Shown here: positions 8,690 to 17,736 of the stretch, in pieces
Layout of the letters: every line of letters begins with the position of its first letter
Numbering within the stretch: position 1 is the first letter of the stretch
From: Kitasatospora azatica KCTC 9699
Lineage (GTDB): Bacteria > Actinomycetota > Actinomycetes > Streptomycetales > Streptomycetaceae
Assembly: GCF_000744785.1 (NCBI RefSeq)
Contig: NZ_JQMO01000003.1
Span: 4,526,001-4,590,000, forward strand
Reading direction: 5' to 3'
Length of the DNA stretch: 64,000 nt
Made by a program: the position numbers and the translations under genes
The notes under the pieces: model-generated
What the model was told of the DNA's origin: nothing
Database searches by the model: none
Seen by the model: only the letters and a program-made list of their open reading frames with translations

Positions 8690-10113
8690 CCGTGACGGAT
8701 GCGACCGACGAAACGGTGCTGCGGGTGACCAACCCGGCGACCGGAGAGCTGCTCACCGCACTGCCCGCTGTGAGCGCCCGCCAGGTCGCCGAGGCGGCCG
8801 AGCGGGCCCAGCGGGTCTTCGAGAGCGGGTCGTGGTCCCGACTGCCGCCCAGGGAACGGGCGTCGGTGCTGCTGCGGCTCGCCGACCTGATGGAACGGGA
8901 CGCCGAGGCGCTGGCCCGTCTGGACAGCGAGGACGCGGGCAAGCCGATCACCGAGTGCCGCACCGGCGACGTGCCCGGTGCGATCGAGTCGATCCGCTGG
9001 TTCGCCGAGGCGGCCGACAAGCTCTTCGGCCGTCTCGCCCCCACCGGCCCGGACCACCTCGGGCTGATCAGCCGCGAGCCGGTCGGGGTGGTCGCGGCGA
9101 TCCTGCCGTGGAACTACCCGCTGGCCATGGCCGCCTGGAAGGTCGGGCCCGCGCTCGCCGCCGGCAACTGCCTGCTGCTCAAGCCGGCCGAGGCGACACC
9201 GCGCTCGGCGCTGCACCTGGCGCGCCTCGCCACCGAGGCCGGTCTGCCGGAAGGGGTGCTGACGGTGCTGCCCGGTCACGGGCCGGTCGCCGGTGCGGCG
9301 CTGGCCCGCGATCCCCTGGTGGGGGCGCTGTCCTTCACCGGCTCCACCGCCACCGGGCGCCGGATCCTGACCGACGCGGCGCAGACCAACTTCAAACGCG
9401 TCTCGCTGGAGATGGGCGGGAAGAGCCCCCAGATCCTCATGGCCGACGCGCTCGGCTTCGGCGACGAGCTGATCGACAACATGATCGAGGCCGCCTTCCT
9501 GACGATGGGTCAGAACTGTACGGCCGGCTCGCGCGTGCTGGTCCACCAGGACATCGCCGAGGAGGTCCTGGCCCGGTTCGTCGCCGCCGCTAAGTCGCTG
9601 GTCGTCGGCGACCCCTGCGAACCGGAGACCCGCATCGGCCCGCTGATCAGCCACGCCGCCCGAGACCGAGTCGCCGCCGCCGTGGATGCCGCCGCCGCGG
9701 CCGGCGCGCACATCCACACCGCGGGCCTTCCCGGCGGTCTGCCCGGCGCCGGCGCCTACTATCCGCCCACCGTCGTCACCGGAGCCCCCGTCGCCAGCGA
9801 CGTGCTGACGCAGGAGCTCTTCGGACCGGTCGTCACCGTCCAGACATTCACCACCGAAGCTGAGGCGATCCGCCTGGCCAACGCCACCGAGTACGGGCTC
9901 GCGGCCTCCGTGTGGACCCGCGACCTCGATACCGCACTGCGCCTGTCGCGCGACGTCCAGGCCGGCGTGGTCTCCGTGAACGCCTACAGCGAAGGGGACA
10001 TCAGCACTCCGTTCGGCGGTTGGAAGCAGTCCGGATTCGGCGGTGCGGAGAAGTCCACCGCGGCCTTCGCCCAGTGGACCCGGGAGAAGACCATCTGGAT
10101 CCGCACCCGCTGA
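8686..10113 (+). CDS. Aldehyde dehydrogenase (NAD(P)-dependent)
   Basis: 475 residues, full length. The catalytic glutamate lies in VSLEMGGKSPQ, the nucleophilic cysteine in GQNCTAGSRV, and the cofactor region AILPWNYPLAM is present. ATG 8686 overlaps the SDR stop (ATGA); an in-frame GTG seven codons earlier is less likely. It oxidises an aldehyde to an acid, the plausible last step of the three-gene operon. Substrate not assignable. Confidence 0.9.
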   Translation: MTVTDATDETVLRVTNPATGELLTALPAVSARQVAEAAERAQRVFESGSWSRLPPRERASVLLRLADLMERDAEALARLDSEDAGKPITECRTGDVPGAIESIRWFAEAADKLFGRLAPTGPDHLGLISREPVGVVAAILPWNYPLAMAAWKVGPALAAGNCLLLKPAEATPRSALHLARLATEAGLPEGVLTVLPGHGPVAGAALARDPLVGALSFTGSTATGRRILTDAAQTNFKRVSLEMGGKSPQILMADALGFGDELIDNMIEAAFLTMGQNCTAGSRVLVHQDIAEEVLARFVAAAKSLVVGDPCEPETRIGPLISHAARDRVAAAVDAAAAAGAHIHTAGLPGGLPGAGAYYPPTVVTGAPVASDVLTQELFGPVVTVQTFTTEAEAIRLANATEYGLAASVWTRDLDTALRLSRDVQAGVVSVNAYSEGDISTPFGGWKQSGFGGAEKSTAAFAQWTREKTIWIRTR

Positions 10114-10122
10114 AGGCCGACG

Positions 10123-10797
10123 ATGACCCACCACCTTGCCCACCCCGTACAGCCGGCTGCGCCGGTCGAGGAGCGGCCGAGGCTTCGCGGCGTCCTGCAC
10201 GCCGCGACCGCCCCGCTCGCCCTGGCCGTCGGCCTCGCCCTCACCGCCACCGCTCCCGACGGCCGGGGCCGAGCGGCCTGCGCGGTCTTCGCCCTCACCG
10301 CCACGCTGCTGTTCACCACCAGCGCCGCATACCACACCGGCCGATGGACCCGCGGCACGGAAGAGGCGTTGCGCCGCCTCGACCACGCCAACATCTTCCT
10401 GGTCATCGCCGGGACCTACACCCCGCTGGCGGTCCTGCTGCTGCCACCACCGGCAGGCCGGGACCTGCTCTGGACGGTCTGGGGCGCGGCGGCGGTGGGC
10501 ACCGCGGTCCAGTTGCTGTGGCCCGCCGCCCCCCGGTGGCTCTCCGCCCCCGTCTACCTCGCGGTCGGCTGGATCGTGCTGCTGTTCATCCCGGACTTCG
10601 CCCACAGCGGTCGGCCCGCCGTCCTCGCCCTCGTCCTGGCCGGGGGACTGCTCTACAGCGCGGGCGGCATCGTGTACGCCCGCAAACGCCCCGACCCGTC
10701 ACCGGCCTGGTTCGGCTTCCACGAGGTGTTCCACGCCCTGACGACCGCCGCGTTCGCCGCGCACGCCGCCGCCATCGGCCTGCTCACCGCCCGCTGA
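10123..10797 (+). CDS. Hemolysin III / PAQR family membrane protein
   Basis: 224 residues with seven predicted membrane spans. Family markers are an early RLRGVLHA segment, the S-A-x-Y-H-x motif (TTSAAYHTGRW), RRLDHANIFLVIAGTYTP and the C-terminal FGFHEVFHALT, whose histidines are the putative zinc ligands. Nine bases after the aldehyde dehydrogenase stop, so probably the last gene of that operon. The C-terminus overlaps the convergent AraC gene by 14 bases. Biochemical role in bacteria is unsettled (lipid hydrolase or membrane homeostasis). Confidence 0.85.
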   Translation: MTHHLAHPVQPAAPVEERPRLRGVLHAATAPLALAVGLALTATAPDGRGRAACAVFALTATLLFTTSAAYHTGRWTRGTEEALRRLDHANIFLVIAGTYTPLAVLLLPPPAGRDLLWTVWGAAAVGTAVQLLWPAAPRWLSAPVYLAVGWIVLLFIPDFAHSGRPAVLALVLAGGLLYSAGGIVYARKRPDPSPAWFGFHEVFHALTTAAFAAHAAAIGLLTAR

Positions 10798-11872
10798 CGC
10801 CGCCGGGCTCCTCGGACCGCTCGAACCGCCTGCGCAACTCCAGCGGGGCCACTCCGTGCCAGCGGCGCACGGCGCGGCGAAGGGCGCGTTCGTCGGAGAA
10901 ACCGGCCTGGTGTGCGACCTCGCGCAAGGTCGGTTCGGTACGCCGCAGCAGCTGTTCGACCCGTTCGCGTCGTACCCCGTCGACGATCGCCTCATAGGTG
11001 GTGCCGCAGTCGGCCAGCCGCCGGCGCAGGGTGCGCTCGCTGGCCGCGTGCCGACGCGCCTGCTCGGCGAAGGACGGCACCGACGGGAGGCCCTGCGCGA
11101 TCGAGACCTCCAGTACTTCGAGCAACTCCTGCTGGTCGCGGCGGGCCGCCACCTGAGCGTCCAACAGCTCGAGCACCGAGGCGAGGACGACCGGGTCGCG
11201 GCCCGGCATCTCGGTGCGAGCCCACGCCGGATGGACGACGTAGCGGTTGTCCTGCGCCGCGAAGCCCACCGGGCAGGCGAACAGGTCGCTGAACGGGGTG
11301 AGGTCACGCGGGGCGGGACAGACGAACGCGACCCGGCTCGGAGCGAAAGCCGGGCCGACGATCAGGCGGGTCAGCGTGAGGACACTGGAGAACGCCTCCT
11401 CGGTCAGGAAGACACCCACTGCTGGGTCGAGGGCGGGGTCGGGCAGCCTCGCCCGCAGCACGAAGCCGTCCTCCTCCGCCCCCGCCGACCAGACCGTCAT
11501 CGCTCCGGACAGGTTCTGGTACTTCACTCCGGTCCTGATCGCGTGCTCCAGGGTGTCGCAGGCCATCAGCGCGAAGCCGAGCAATCCCCACGCGGTCAGT
11601 TGCTGCGCCGAGCCCACCCGCAGGCCCAGACGTTCGTCCCCGGTCAGCTCCAGCGCGCGGCGGATGACGGTGCTCCCCTGGCGGTACGAGACCCGCAGGG
11701 CGGCGGACCGCATCACGGCCTCCTCCAGGCCGACCCGGGCCAGTTCGGGCCGCAGGTCGATACCGTCCTCGGCGGCGACCATCGAGAGCGAGCGCAGGAT
11801 GTTCGGCGGAATGGTCGCCGAGGTGCTGCGGCTGGTTCCCGGCGGACTCGCCGGGCCAGGGGTATCGGGCAT
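10784..11872 (-). CDS. AraC family transcriptional regulator
   Basis: 362 residues. The C-terminal ~100 residues carry two helix-turn-helix motifs (SFAEQARRHAASERTLRRRL and PTLREVAHQAGFSDERALRR). The N-terminal ~200 residues look like the arabinose-binding-like domain found in OruR/ArgR-type AraC regulators of catabolic genes. ATG 11870-11872. Convergent with the operon at 6474-10797 and divergent from the MFS gene at 12077; either may be its target, the ~200-base divergent gap being the more likely binding place. Confidence 0.85.
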   Translation of the reverse strand: MPDTPGPASPPGTSRSTSATIPPNILRSLSMVAAEDGIDLRPELARVGLEEAVMRSAALRVSYRQGSTVIRRALELTGDERLGLRVGSAQQLTAWGLLGFALMACDTLEHAIRTGVKYQNLSGAMTVWSAGAEEDGFVLRARLPDPALDPAVGVFLTEEAFSSVLTLTRLIVGPAFAPSRVAFVCPAPRDLTPFSDLFACPVGFAAQDNRYVVHPAWARTEMPGRDPVVLASVLELLDAQVAARRDQQELLEVLEVSIAQGLPSVPSFAEQARRHAASERTLRRRLADCGTTYEAIVDGVRRERVEQLLRRTEPTLREVAHQAGFSDERALRRAVRRWHGVAPLELRRRFERSEEPGGVSGR

Positions 11873-12076
11873 CGCGGTCCCTCTCACCAGGACGTGGACA
11901 GGGCCGGTAGGACCACTGTAGACGGGCGGACACCTCCGGTTCGCGTGGTGGCCGCTGGAGTCCGGCGCCTGGCCTCCGGCGCCCTGAGTCCGGCCCGATC
12001 CGCTCCGTACGGTTGCGGCAATCCGATCCTTCGAGATGCGCCGGTGCCCATCGAGCGCCCGGCAGTCAGGCGCGCC

Positions 12077-13300
12077 ATGACCCTCTTCTTGCAGGCCGCG
12101 GTACCGGCTGAGGACCGCCGAAGCGGCCCTCTCGCGGGCGCCCGACGAGTCACGGCAACCGCGTTCGCCGCCCAGGGCGCCGCCGTGGCGGCGGTGTTCA
12201 CCACGGTGCCGGGCATCCAGCAGCATCTCGGGCTGTCGTCGCTGACGACCACCGTGCTGATGGTCACCGTCGCACTTGCCGCAGGCGCCGGCAGCTTCGC
12301 CGGGTTGGCTGCGATCCGCCGCGTGGGCGCGGTCGCCGCCATGCGCTGCGCCGCTGTGGCGACTGCCGCCGCCCTGCTGCTGATCGGGTGGGCGCCCGGT
12401 CAGGCAAGCGTCACCGTCGCCTACCTGCTGTTCGGAACGGCCCTGGGTGGCATCGACGTCTCCGTGAACACCCGGGCCTCGGCGGTCGAGCGGGCGTACG
12501 GGCGCAGCATCTTCTCGTCGTTCTACGCCCTCTGGAGCGTGGGAGGCGTCGCCTCGGCCCTGCTGACCGCGGGCCTGGCCCGCCTCGGCGGGCGGCCCGA
12601 GCAGATCCTGACCGCTCAGGCCGTCCTCGTCCTCGCTCTCGCCCTGACCATCCGCTCCCACCCGATCGCGGACACGACGGCATCCGGCACACCGTCCGAG
12701 ACCGCCGCGGTGCCGCTCGGCCGGAGGACGTGGGCCAAGCTCGTCCCGTTCGGCCTGGTCCTCCTCGTCGCGTACGTCATCGACTCCACGGTCTCGGCCT
12801 GGTCGACCGTCTACCTCCACCAGGTCCTCGCCGCATCCCTGCCGACGGCTCCTCTCGCCTACGCGGCGTACCAGGCGGGCACCATCACCGGACGAGCCTG
12901 CGCTGACCATCTGATCCGCAGGACGGGGCCGGCCGCGGTGATCCGCGCCACCGCGCTGGTCGCCGCCACCGCCCTGGCCGCGCTCGCCGGGGCTCCCAGC
13001 TGGCCGTACGCGATTGCGGCAGCCGGGTTCGTGGGCCTTGGCGTCTCCGCGTTCACCCCGCTGTGTCTCGCCACCGCCGGGCGGCTGCAACCCGATGCCG
13101 CCGAAGCCATCCTCGCCCGCCTGAACCTCTTCAACTACCTGGGCGTCATCAGTGGGGCAGCCGTAAGCGGGCTCATCGGGTCCAGCGGCCACTTCCGTCT
13201 CGCATTCGCGATCCCCGCGGCCCTGGCCCTCCTGCCGCTGGTCACCGCTCGTGCTTTCGCCCACGACGCCCGACTCAACCCAGGGGCGCACCACTCCTGA
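12077..13300 (+). CDS. MFS transporter
   Basis: 407 residues and about 12 membrane spans, with a GSFAGLAAIRRVGAV loop 2-3 region and FGTALGGIDVSVNTRASAVE in span 4-5, the pattern of the YbjJ/fucose-like MFS group. ATG 12077 chosen; the longer frame upstream runs over the AraC gene and has no similarity. Divergent from the AraC regulator with a 204-base gap. Transport direction and substrate unknown. Confidence 0.83.
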   Translation: MTLFLQAAVPAEDRRSGPLAGARRVTATAFAAQGAAVAAVFTTVPGIQQHLGLSSLTTTVLMVTVALAAGAGSFAGLAAIRRVGAVAAMRCAAVATAAALLLIGWAPGQASVTVAYLLFGTALGGIDVSVNTRASAVERAYGRSIFSSFYALWSVGGVASALLTAGLARLGGRPEQILTAQAVLVLALALTIRSHPIADTTASGTPSETAAVPLGRRTWAKLVPFGLVLLVAYVIDSTVSAWSTVYLHQVLAASLPTAPLAYAAYQAGTITGRACADHLIRRTGPAAVIRATALVAATALAALAGAPSWPYAIAAAGFVGLGVSAFTPLCLATAGRLQPDAAEAILARLNLFNYLGVISGAAVSGLIGSSGHFRLAFAIPAALALLPLVTARAFAHDARLNPGAHHS

Positions 13301-13324
13301 GGTGCGCAGGGCCGACGCGCGGTG

Positions 13325-13528
13325 CTACCCGGCGTCTTGGGCAAGGGACTCGATGCCCACCTCGATGAAGCGCAGGGCAGTCACCATGGCCTGCTCAAGC
13401 TCGAACTTCTCGGTGCCCGTGAAGAGCTCGATGATGACGGCGGTCGCCGCGGCGGCCGCCATGCGCGGGCCGACGGTCTCCGGGGCGACGCCGAGGTCCT
13501 CGGCGACGACTCTGGTTGATTCCGGCAC
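13325..13528 (-). pseudogene. TetR regulator, C-terminal remnant
   Basis: 67 codons resembling the ligand-domain end of a TetR protein (an alanine-rich helix, then IIELFTG and the last helix TALRFIEVGIESLAQ). No DNA-binding domain is present: the frame runs at its start straight into mmpL sequence on the other strand at about 13520-13530, a deletion junction. tetR next to mmpL is a usual pairing, so one deletion removed the start of tetR and the start of mmpL together. Confidence 0.6.
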
Positions 13529-14170
13529 CGCGAGCAGTTGGCCGCCCAGAGCGACGACGAGCTCGACGTGCAGGACTCGATCGGTCGCGCCACCGCCACG
13601 GCGGGCAGCGCCGTGGCCTTCGCCGGCCTCACGGTGATCATCGCGCTGGCGGCCCTGTCGGTCACCGGTATCCCGTTCCTGACCGTCATGGGCCTGGCCG
13701 CGGCATTCACCGTGCTCCTCGCCGTCCTGGTCTCACTCACCCTCGTGCCGGCGGCGATGGCCTTCGCCGGTGAACGACTGCGCCCCCGCGCCGAAAGCGG
13801 CCACCGCACCCGGAGCGCACGCCGCGGCCGCGACTCCCGCGGCACGTGGGGCCTCGCCTGGGCGCGCATGATCACCCGCCGACCCGTCGCCGCACTGCTC
13901 GTCTGCCTGGCAGCTCTCGGCGCCGTCGCCCTGCCGGTCGGCCACCTGCGTCTCGGTCTGCCCGGCAGCGAGACCCAACCGGTCACCAGCACCCAGCACC
14001 GCGCCTACAACCTGGTCAGCCAAGGATTCGGGCCCGGCTACAACGCCACCGTCACCGTCGCCGTCGACACCACCCGTGTCCCGGCCACCCAGCGCACCGC
14101 AGTGCTCGACAACCTGGCCGACGTCAGAGCACCTACTACAGGTCGAAGTAGTGCTCGAACGTGCCCCTGA
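13520..14170 (+). pseudogene. MmpL-type RND transporter, internal fragment
   Basis: The frame reads RHREQLA, then IGRATATAGSAVAFAGLTVI, the segment after the first transmembrane block of MMPL transporters, then more membrane segments and the start of the second periplasmic domain (LGLPGSETQPV). A full MMPL protein has 700-1000 residues; this has about 200. The left end is fused to a tetR remnant. The right end stops being MmpL exactly at 14123, where repeat copy B begins; the last 16 codons are repeat sequence. Confidence 0.78.
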
Positions 14171-14330
14171 CCTGCGAGAATGGGGGTCTCACGAAAGATC
14201 ATTTCACAACCAGTGCACACGCGGCGGCCATGACGATGAGATGCGGTGAGAGGCGCCGAGCGGAGACCACGAGGTCGGGTCGGCGGCCCACCGTGAGGCG
14301 CTACGCGGTGCTACTGAACTTGAAGCAGTT
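14123..14330 (+). repeat. Dispersed hairpin repeat, copy B
   Basis: Begins inside the mmpL frame with GTCAGAGCACCTACTACAGG, i.e. in the middle of the 15-base arm. The partner arm is CTGACCTGCGAGAAT (14167-14181). The tail GATCATTTCACAACCAGTGC, the ATGACGATGAGATGCGGTGAG block and the GCGCTACGCGGTGCTACTGA end are nearly identical to copy D at 35.9 kb. Left half of the repeat is absent. Confidence 0.85.
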
Positions 14331-14398
14331 CCTGTAGCCGGGGCTCCACCGCCTTCAGCTCTTCCCTCTTCCTTCCCCAGTGTCGGCGGGGTTAGTCG

Positions 14399-14586
14399 GA
14401 CGGTCTGTGCGTTGTGGTGCCGAGCGCGGGCGTGCCGGTGGGTGTCGACGAAGCCGGGGTGAGGATGGTGCTGGTGGCGTCGACGACCACGGCGTCGCCC
14501 GCGCTGAGGTCCGAGCCGATGGCGGTGATGGTGTCGCCCTCGATGAGGAGGTCGCCGTGCTCGATGATGCCGAGGTCGGGGTCCAG
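14399..14586 (-). pseudogene. Amidohydrolase, N-terminal fragment with frameshift
   Basis: Minus-strand reading gives LDPDLGIIEHGDLLIEGDTI, then a VVDATSTILTP segment, the start of an amidohydrolase or cytosine-deaminase-like protein. One G appears to be missing near 14452; restoring it gives GFVDTHRH, the metal-binding HxH motif. The homology stops shortly after that, close to repeat copy B. No function can remain. Confidence 0.65.
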
Positions 14587-14629
14587 TCACCCTGGCCGGC
14601 GACGGTGTCCGCCGTGGCCGGCCTGGGCG

Positions 14630-15481
14630 CTACCGCAGATAGTCGCTCGCCTTGGCGCCGAGGACGTTCAGCAGGGCCAGGGCCTCGGCGCCGGGGGATC
14701 CCGGTGGCGCGGTGAAGAGTACGAGGTACTGGTCGCGGTCGGTGAGGGTGAGGGTGTCGCAGTCGACGGTGACCTCGCCGACGGTCGGGTGGCGGAACGT
14801 TTTCGTGAGCATCGGCGCGGCCTGCACGTCGTGCCGTTCCCAGAGCCGGGCGAAGTCGGGGCTGGCTTGGCGGAGTTCGTCGACGAGGCCGGTCACCGCG
14901 GGATCGTTGGGGTAGCGGGCGAGGGTGGCGTGGAGCTGCATCACGACGCCCAGCCGGAAATCGGCGGCGTCGGAGATGCCGTAGAGCGCCGCCTCGGCGG
15001 GCTGCGGCCCGGGGAAGGCCCGGCGCGCGAGGTTGCGCTCCTCGGGGGCGAGCTGGGAGAAGTCCTCCATGAGCGCGGCCGCGAGGTCGTTCCAGGCGAG
15101 GACCTCGCACGCGGCGGACATCACGAAGCCGGCCGTATGCGGCAGCCGCTGAAGAAGCGCGAGCACGCTGGGGCGGACGTCGCGCCGGTGCAGTCCGGCA
15201 CGGTTCGGCGCGGTGCCCGCGAGGACGTGGAGATGGTCGGACTCGGCGTCGGTCAGCCGCAGCGCTCCCGCGATCGCGGCCAGCACATCGCCCGAGGGGC
15301 GTGGCGCCCTGCCCTGTTCGAGGCGGATGTAGTACTCCGTGGAGATGTGCGCCAGGACCGCCACCTCCTCGCGGCGAAGACCTGGCGTGCGGCGTCGCGG
15401 GCCGGAGGGGAGGCCGACGTCCTGCGGGCGGAGCCGCTCGCGGCGGCTGCGGAGGAACGCCCCGAGTCTCTGTTTGTCCAT
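14630..15481 (-). CDS. XRE-family regulator with MmyB-like ligand domain
   Basis: 283 residues. N-terminal helix-turn-helix (LGAFLRSRRERLRPQDVGLP, then RTPGLRREEVAVLA) followed by the MmyB-type domain (about 110-280; LAWNDLAAALMEDFS, PDFARLWERHDV, HPTVGEVTVDCDTL), known in this family to bind fatty-acid-like ligands. ATG 15479-15481. Divergent from an SDR gene 85 bases away; this regulator-SDR pair is common in streptomycetes and the regulator probably controls the SDR. Confidence 0.88.
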   Translation of the reverse strand: MDKQRLGAFLRSRRERLRPQDVGLPSGPRRRTPGLRREEVAVLAHISTEYYIRLEQGRAPRPSGDVLAAIAGALRLTDAESDHLHVLAGTAPNRAGLHRRDVRPSVLALLQRLPHTAGFVMSAACEVLAWNDLAAALMEDFSQLAPEERNLARRAFPGPQPAEAALYGISDAADFRLGVVMQLHATLARYPNDPAVTGLVDELRQASPDFARLWERHDVQAAPMLTKTFRHPTVGEVTVDCDTLTLTDRDQYLVLFTAPPGSPGAEALALLNVLGAKASDYLR

Positions 15482-15566
15482 CAGCCCAGTGTGCGCGCGG
15501 CGCGGTGACGGATCCTGGTACAGCCTGTGCCTGTATCCGGCCGGCAGCCGGCCGGACGCTGTTGCC

Positions 15567-16361
15567 ATGACGAACAACACGAACTCCGCCGACAGCGCAC
15601 CTATCGGTCTGCTCGCCGGCAAGGTCATCTTCATCACCGGTGCCAGCCGCGGCATCGGGGCGGCCGCGGCCCGGCTCTTCGCCTCCGAAGGCGCCGCCGT
15701 CGTGCTCGCCGCCCGCAGCACCGACGCCCTGGACCGCATCGTGAAGGAGATCCGCGCGGACGACGGCGTCGCCGACGCCGTCACCCTGGACCTCGCCGAC
15801 CCCGCGAGCATCCGCGCCGCCGTCGACCGCGTCGAAGAGCTGCACGGACGGCTCGACGGCGCTTTCAACAACGGTGGGATCGCCCAGCAGCGGCCCGGCC
15901 CGCTCGACACCACGAGCGACGCGGACATCGACGGGCAGTTCGCGGTGGACTTCCGCTCGCACTGGACCGCCATGACCGCCGAGGCCGCGCTCATGCGGCA
16001 GCACGACGGCGGGGCGATCGTCAACACATCCAGCATCGGCAGCCGTCGCGCGGTGCCGCCCCTGCCCGCGTACGGCGCCATGAAGCGCGCGCTCAACAGC
16101 CTCACCGAAACCGCTGCGGTGACCTGGGCCCCGGAGGGCATCCGGGTGAACGGCATCACTCCCGGCGGCACGGCCACGGAGATGATGGAGGAGTGGGAGG
16201 CAGCGACTCCCGGCATCATCGAGGCCAGTACCGCGGCGACACCGCTCGGCCGGATGGCCGAGCCCCGCGAGGTCGCCGAGGTGGCCGCGTGGCTGCTCAG
16301 CGACCGGGCCTCGTACGTGACCGGCGCGATCATCCCGGTCGACGGCGGCGCCGGCGCCTGA
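15567..16361 (+). CDS. Short-chain dehydrogenase/reductase (SDR)
   Basis: 264 residues. Cofactor motif TGASRGIG, NNGG at the NNAG position, catalytic Ser in NTSSIGSR and YGAMK as YxxxK; the C-terminal SYVTGAIIPVDGG is typical of classical SDRs. An arginine right after strand 2 (AARST) suggests NADP. ATG 15567 has no strong ribosome site before it, so translation may be weak or leaderless. Divergent partner of the MmyB-type regulator. Confidence 0.87.
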   Translation: MTNNTNSADSAPIGLLAGKVIFITGASRGIGAAAARLFASEGAAVVLAARSTDALDRIVKEIRADDGVADAVTLDLADPASIRAAVDRVEELHGRLDGAFNNGGIAQQRPGPLDTTSDADIDGQFAVDFRSHWTAMTAEAALMRQHDGGAIVNTSSIGSRRAVPPLPAYGAMKRALNSLTETAAVTWAPEGIRVNGITPGGTATEMMEEWEAATPGIIEASTAATPLGRMAEPREVAEVAAWLLSDRASYVTGAIIPVDGGAGA

Positions 16362-16595
16362 ACACGAACAGGGCCTCATACAACCGTGGTCTTCAAGTGC
16401 TGCCGCTCATGACCCCGACCTACTGGAGGGGGAATGCCGGCCGCCGGTGGACTGGACGTCCAAGTGTCCGGCCACGCTGCACCTGCGGGGCCGACCGTTT
16501 GAGCGTTTCAGGCCGCAGCTCGCCACCACCCAGCCGTGACCGCCGCCTGCGCGCCGCCGACCCGAACGCCGCGGCGGAGAGTTGGTTCGCCCTGA
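16362..16595. other. Intergenic, nothing recognised
   Basis: Convergent gap between the SDR and the AlkZ-like gene. No gene, hairpin or repeat was identified. Confidence 0.5.
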
Positions 16596-17693
16596 TCAAT
16601 GCCTGGATGTGTCGAGTTCGATGTGCTCGATGTCGTTGTCCAGGAAGGTGGTCAGGGCCTGGGCTTCGGTGTGGACGGCTTCCCGTTCCGGGGCGGTGAG
16701 AGGGCGCAGGGAGCTGATGTGGAGTCGGTGGTCGCGCACGGTCCAGGTCGCGGTGACGCGTCCGTCGACGAGGACGGTGCGGTGGCCCGCGACGGACAGA
16801 CCGAGGTGGGGAGCGTCGATGATGCGGCTGCGGTCGTGGTAGCCCAGGATGGCGTTGTCGAAGGCCGGAAGGAACCGGACGGGGGCCGGGGTGTCGGGGT
16901 GCGGGCGGGGCGCGTCGGGCAGGTCGAGCAGTTCGCGGCCGCGTTCGTCACGGAAGACGACGAGTTCTTCGCGAGCGGTTTTGACGGCGGCGGGAAGGCC
17001 GGCGAGGCCGCACCAGGCGCGCACGTCCGCGCTGGCGGCGGGCCCGTACGCGGCGAGGTAGCGGAGCAGCAGTTGCTGTCCGACGGGATCACTGCCGTCG
17101 GCGGGCAGGGGGTCGATGTCCCGTGCCAGCCAGGTGCTCAGCGGCAGGTTGCGTACTCCGGCGGTCTGGCGCCACAGGCCGCGGGGAGGGAGTTGGGCCA
17201 TCGGGATGAGGGCTGCGACGAGCAGCTCGCCCAGGACACGGCGCGGTGGACCGGGCCAGCGGTCTTCGAGAGCTCGAACCAGCTCGGTCATGGTGCGCGG
17301 CCGCTGGTCGGCCATGACCGAGCGGCCGGCGGCGGCGACCTCGTCCATGTCGATGCCGGCCAGTTCGCGCCGGTAGGTTCCCAGCACTCGCTGGCGCAGC
17401 ATGGTGTCGTGGCGGGCTCGCCAGGCGAGCGCGTCGTCGGCGGTGACGAGGTGGACGGTGCGCCGCATCAGGTGGGTGCGCACCACCTTTCGACCGGTCA
17501 GCTCATCGTCCAGTTGGCCGGGTAGGAAGTCGCAAAGGCGGGACCACAGCCCGGTGAAGGGTTCGTGAGGCTCCTGCGCCTGCATGCCGCACAGATGGGC
17601 CACTGCCTGCGACACGGAGCTGTCGCTGCGCTCAAGCAGGTGTTGGCGGGCGAGGGTGGCGCGATTGAGGGCGCGGGTGTCGAGGACGGTCAT
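16596..17693 (-). CDS. Winged-helix (HTH_42) AlkZ/YcaQ-type DNA glycosylase-like protein
   Basis: 365 residues in the winged-helix family that includes AlkZ and YcaQ, which excise alkylated or crosslinked bases and protect antibiotic producers. The conserved QxQ catalytic motif is seen as QAQ in LCGMQAQEPHEPF (about residues 34-46); the family wing region LMRRTVHLVTADDALAW follows. Later landmarks are RVLGELLVAAL and LPAFDNAILGYHDRSRI. ATG 17693. An IS256 element sits 44 bases upstream of the start and may affect expression. Glycosylase activity is inferred from the QxQ motif and not proven for all members. Confidence 0.8.
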   Translation of the reverse strand: MTVLDTRALNRATLARQHLLERSDSSVSQAVAHLCGMQAQEPHEPFTGLWSRLCDFLPGQLDDELTGRKVVRTHLMRRTVHLVTADDALAWRARHDTMLRQRVLGTYRRELAGIDMDEVAAAGRSVMADQRPRTMTELVRALEDRWPGPPRRVLGELLVAALIPMAQLPPRGLWRQTAGVRNLPLSTWLARDIDPLPADGSDPVGQQLLLRYLAAYGPAASADVRAWCGLAGLPAAVKTAREELVVFRDERGRELLDLPDAPRPHPDTPAPVRFLPAFDNAILGYHDRSRIIDAPHLGLSVAGHRTVLVDGRVTATWTVRDHRLHISSLRPLTAPEREAVHTEAQALTTFLDNDIEHIELDTSRH

Positions 17694-17736
17694 GGCACTC
17701 TCACGCGACGGCCTGCCCGTGAGACGGGCACCGTCG

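Noticed and set aside
8614-10605. 663-codon minus-strand open frame
   Set aside because: Shadow of the aldehyde dehydrogenase and HlyIII genes; composition typical of antisense GC-rich reading.
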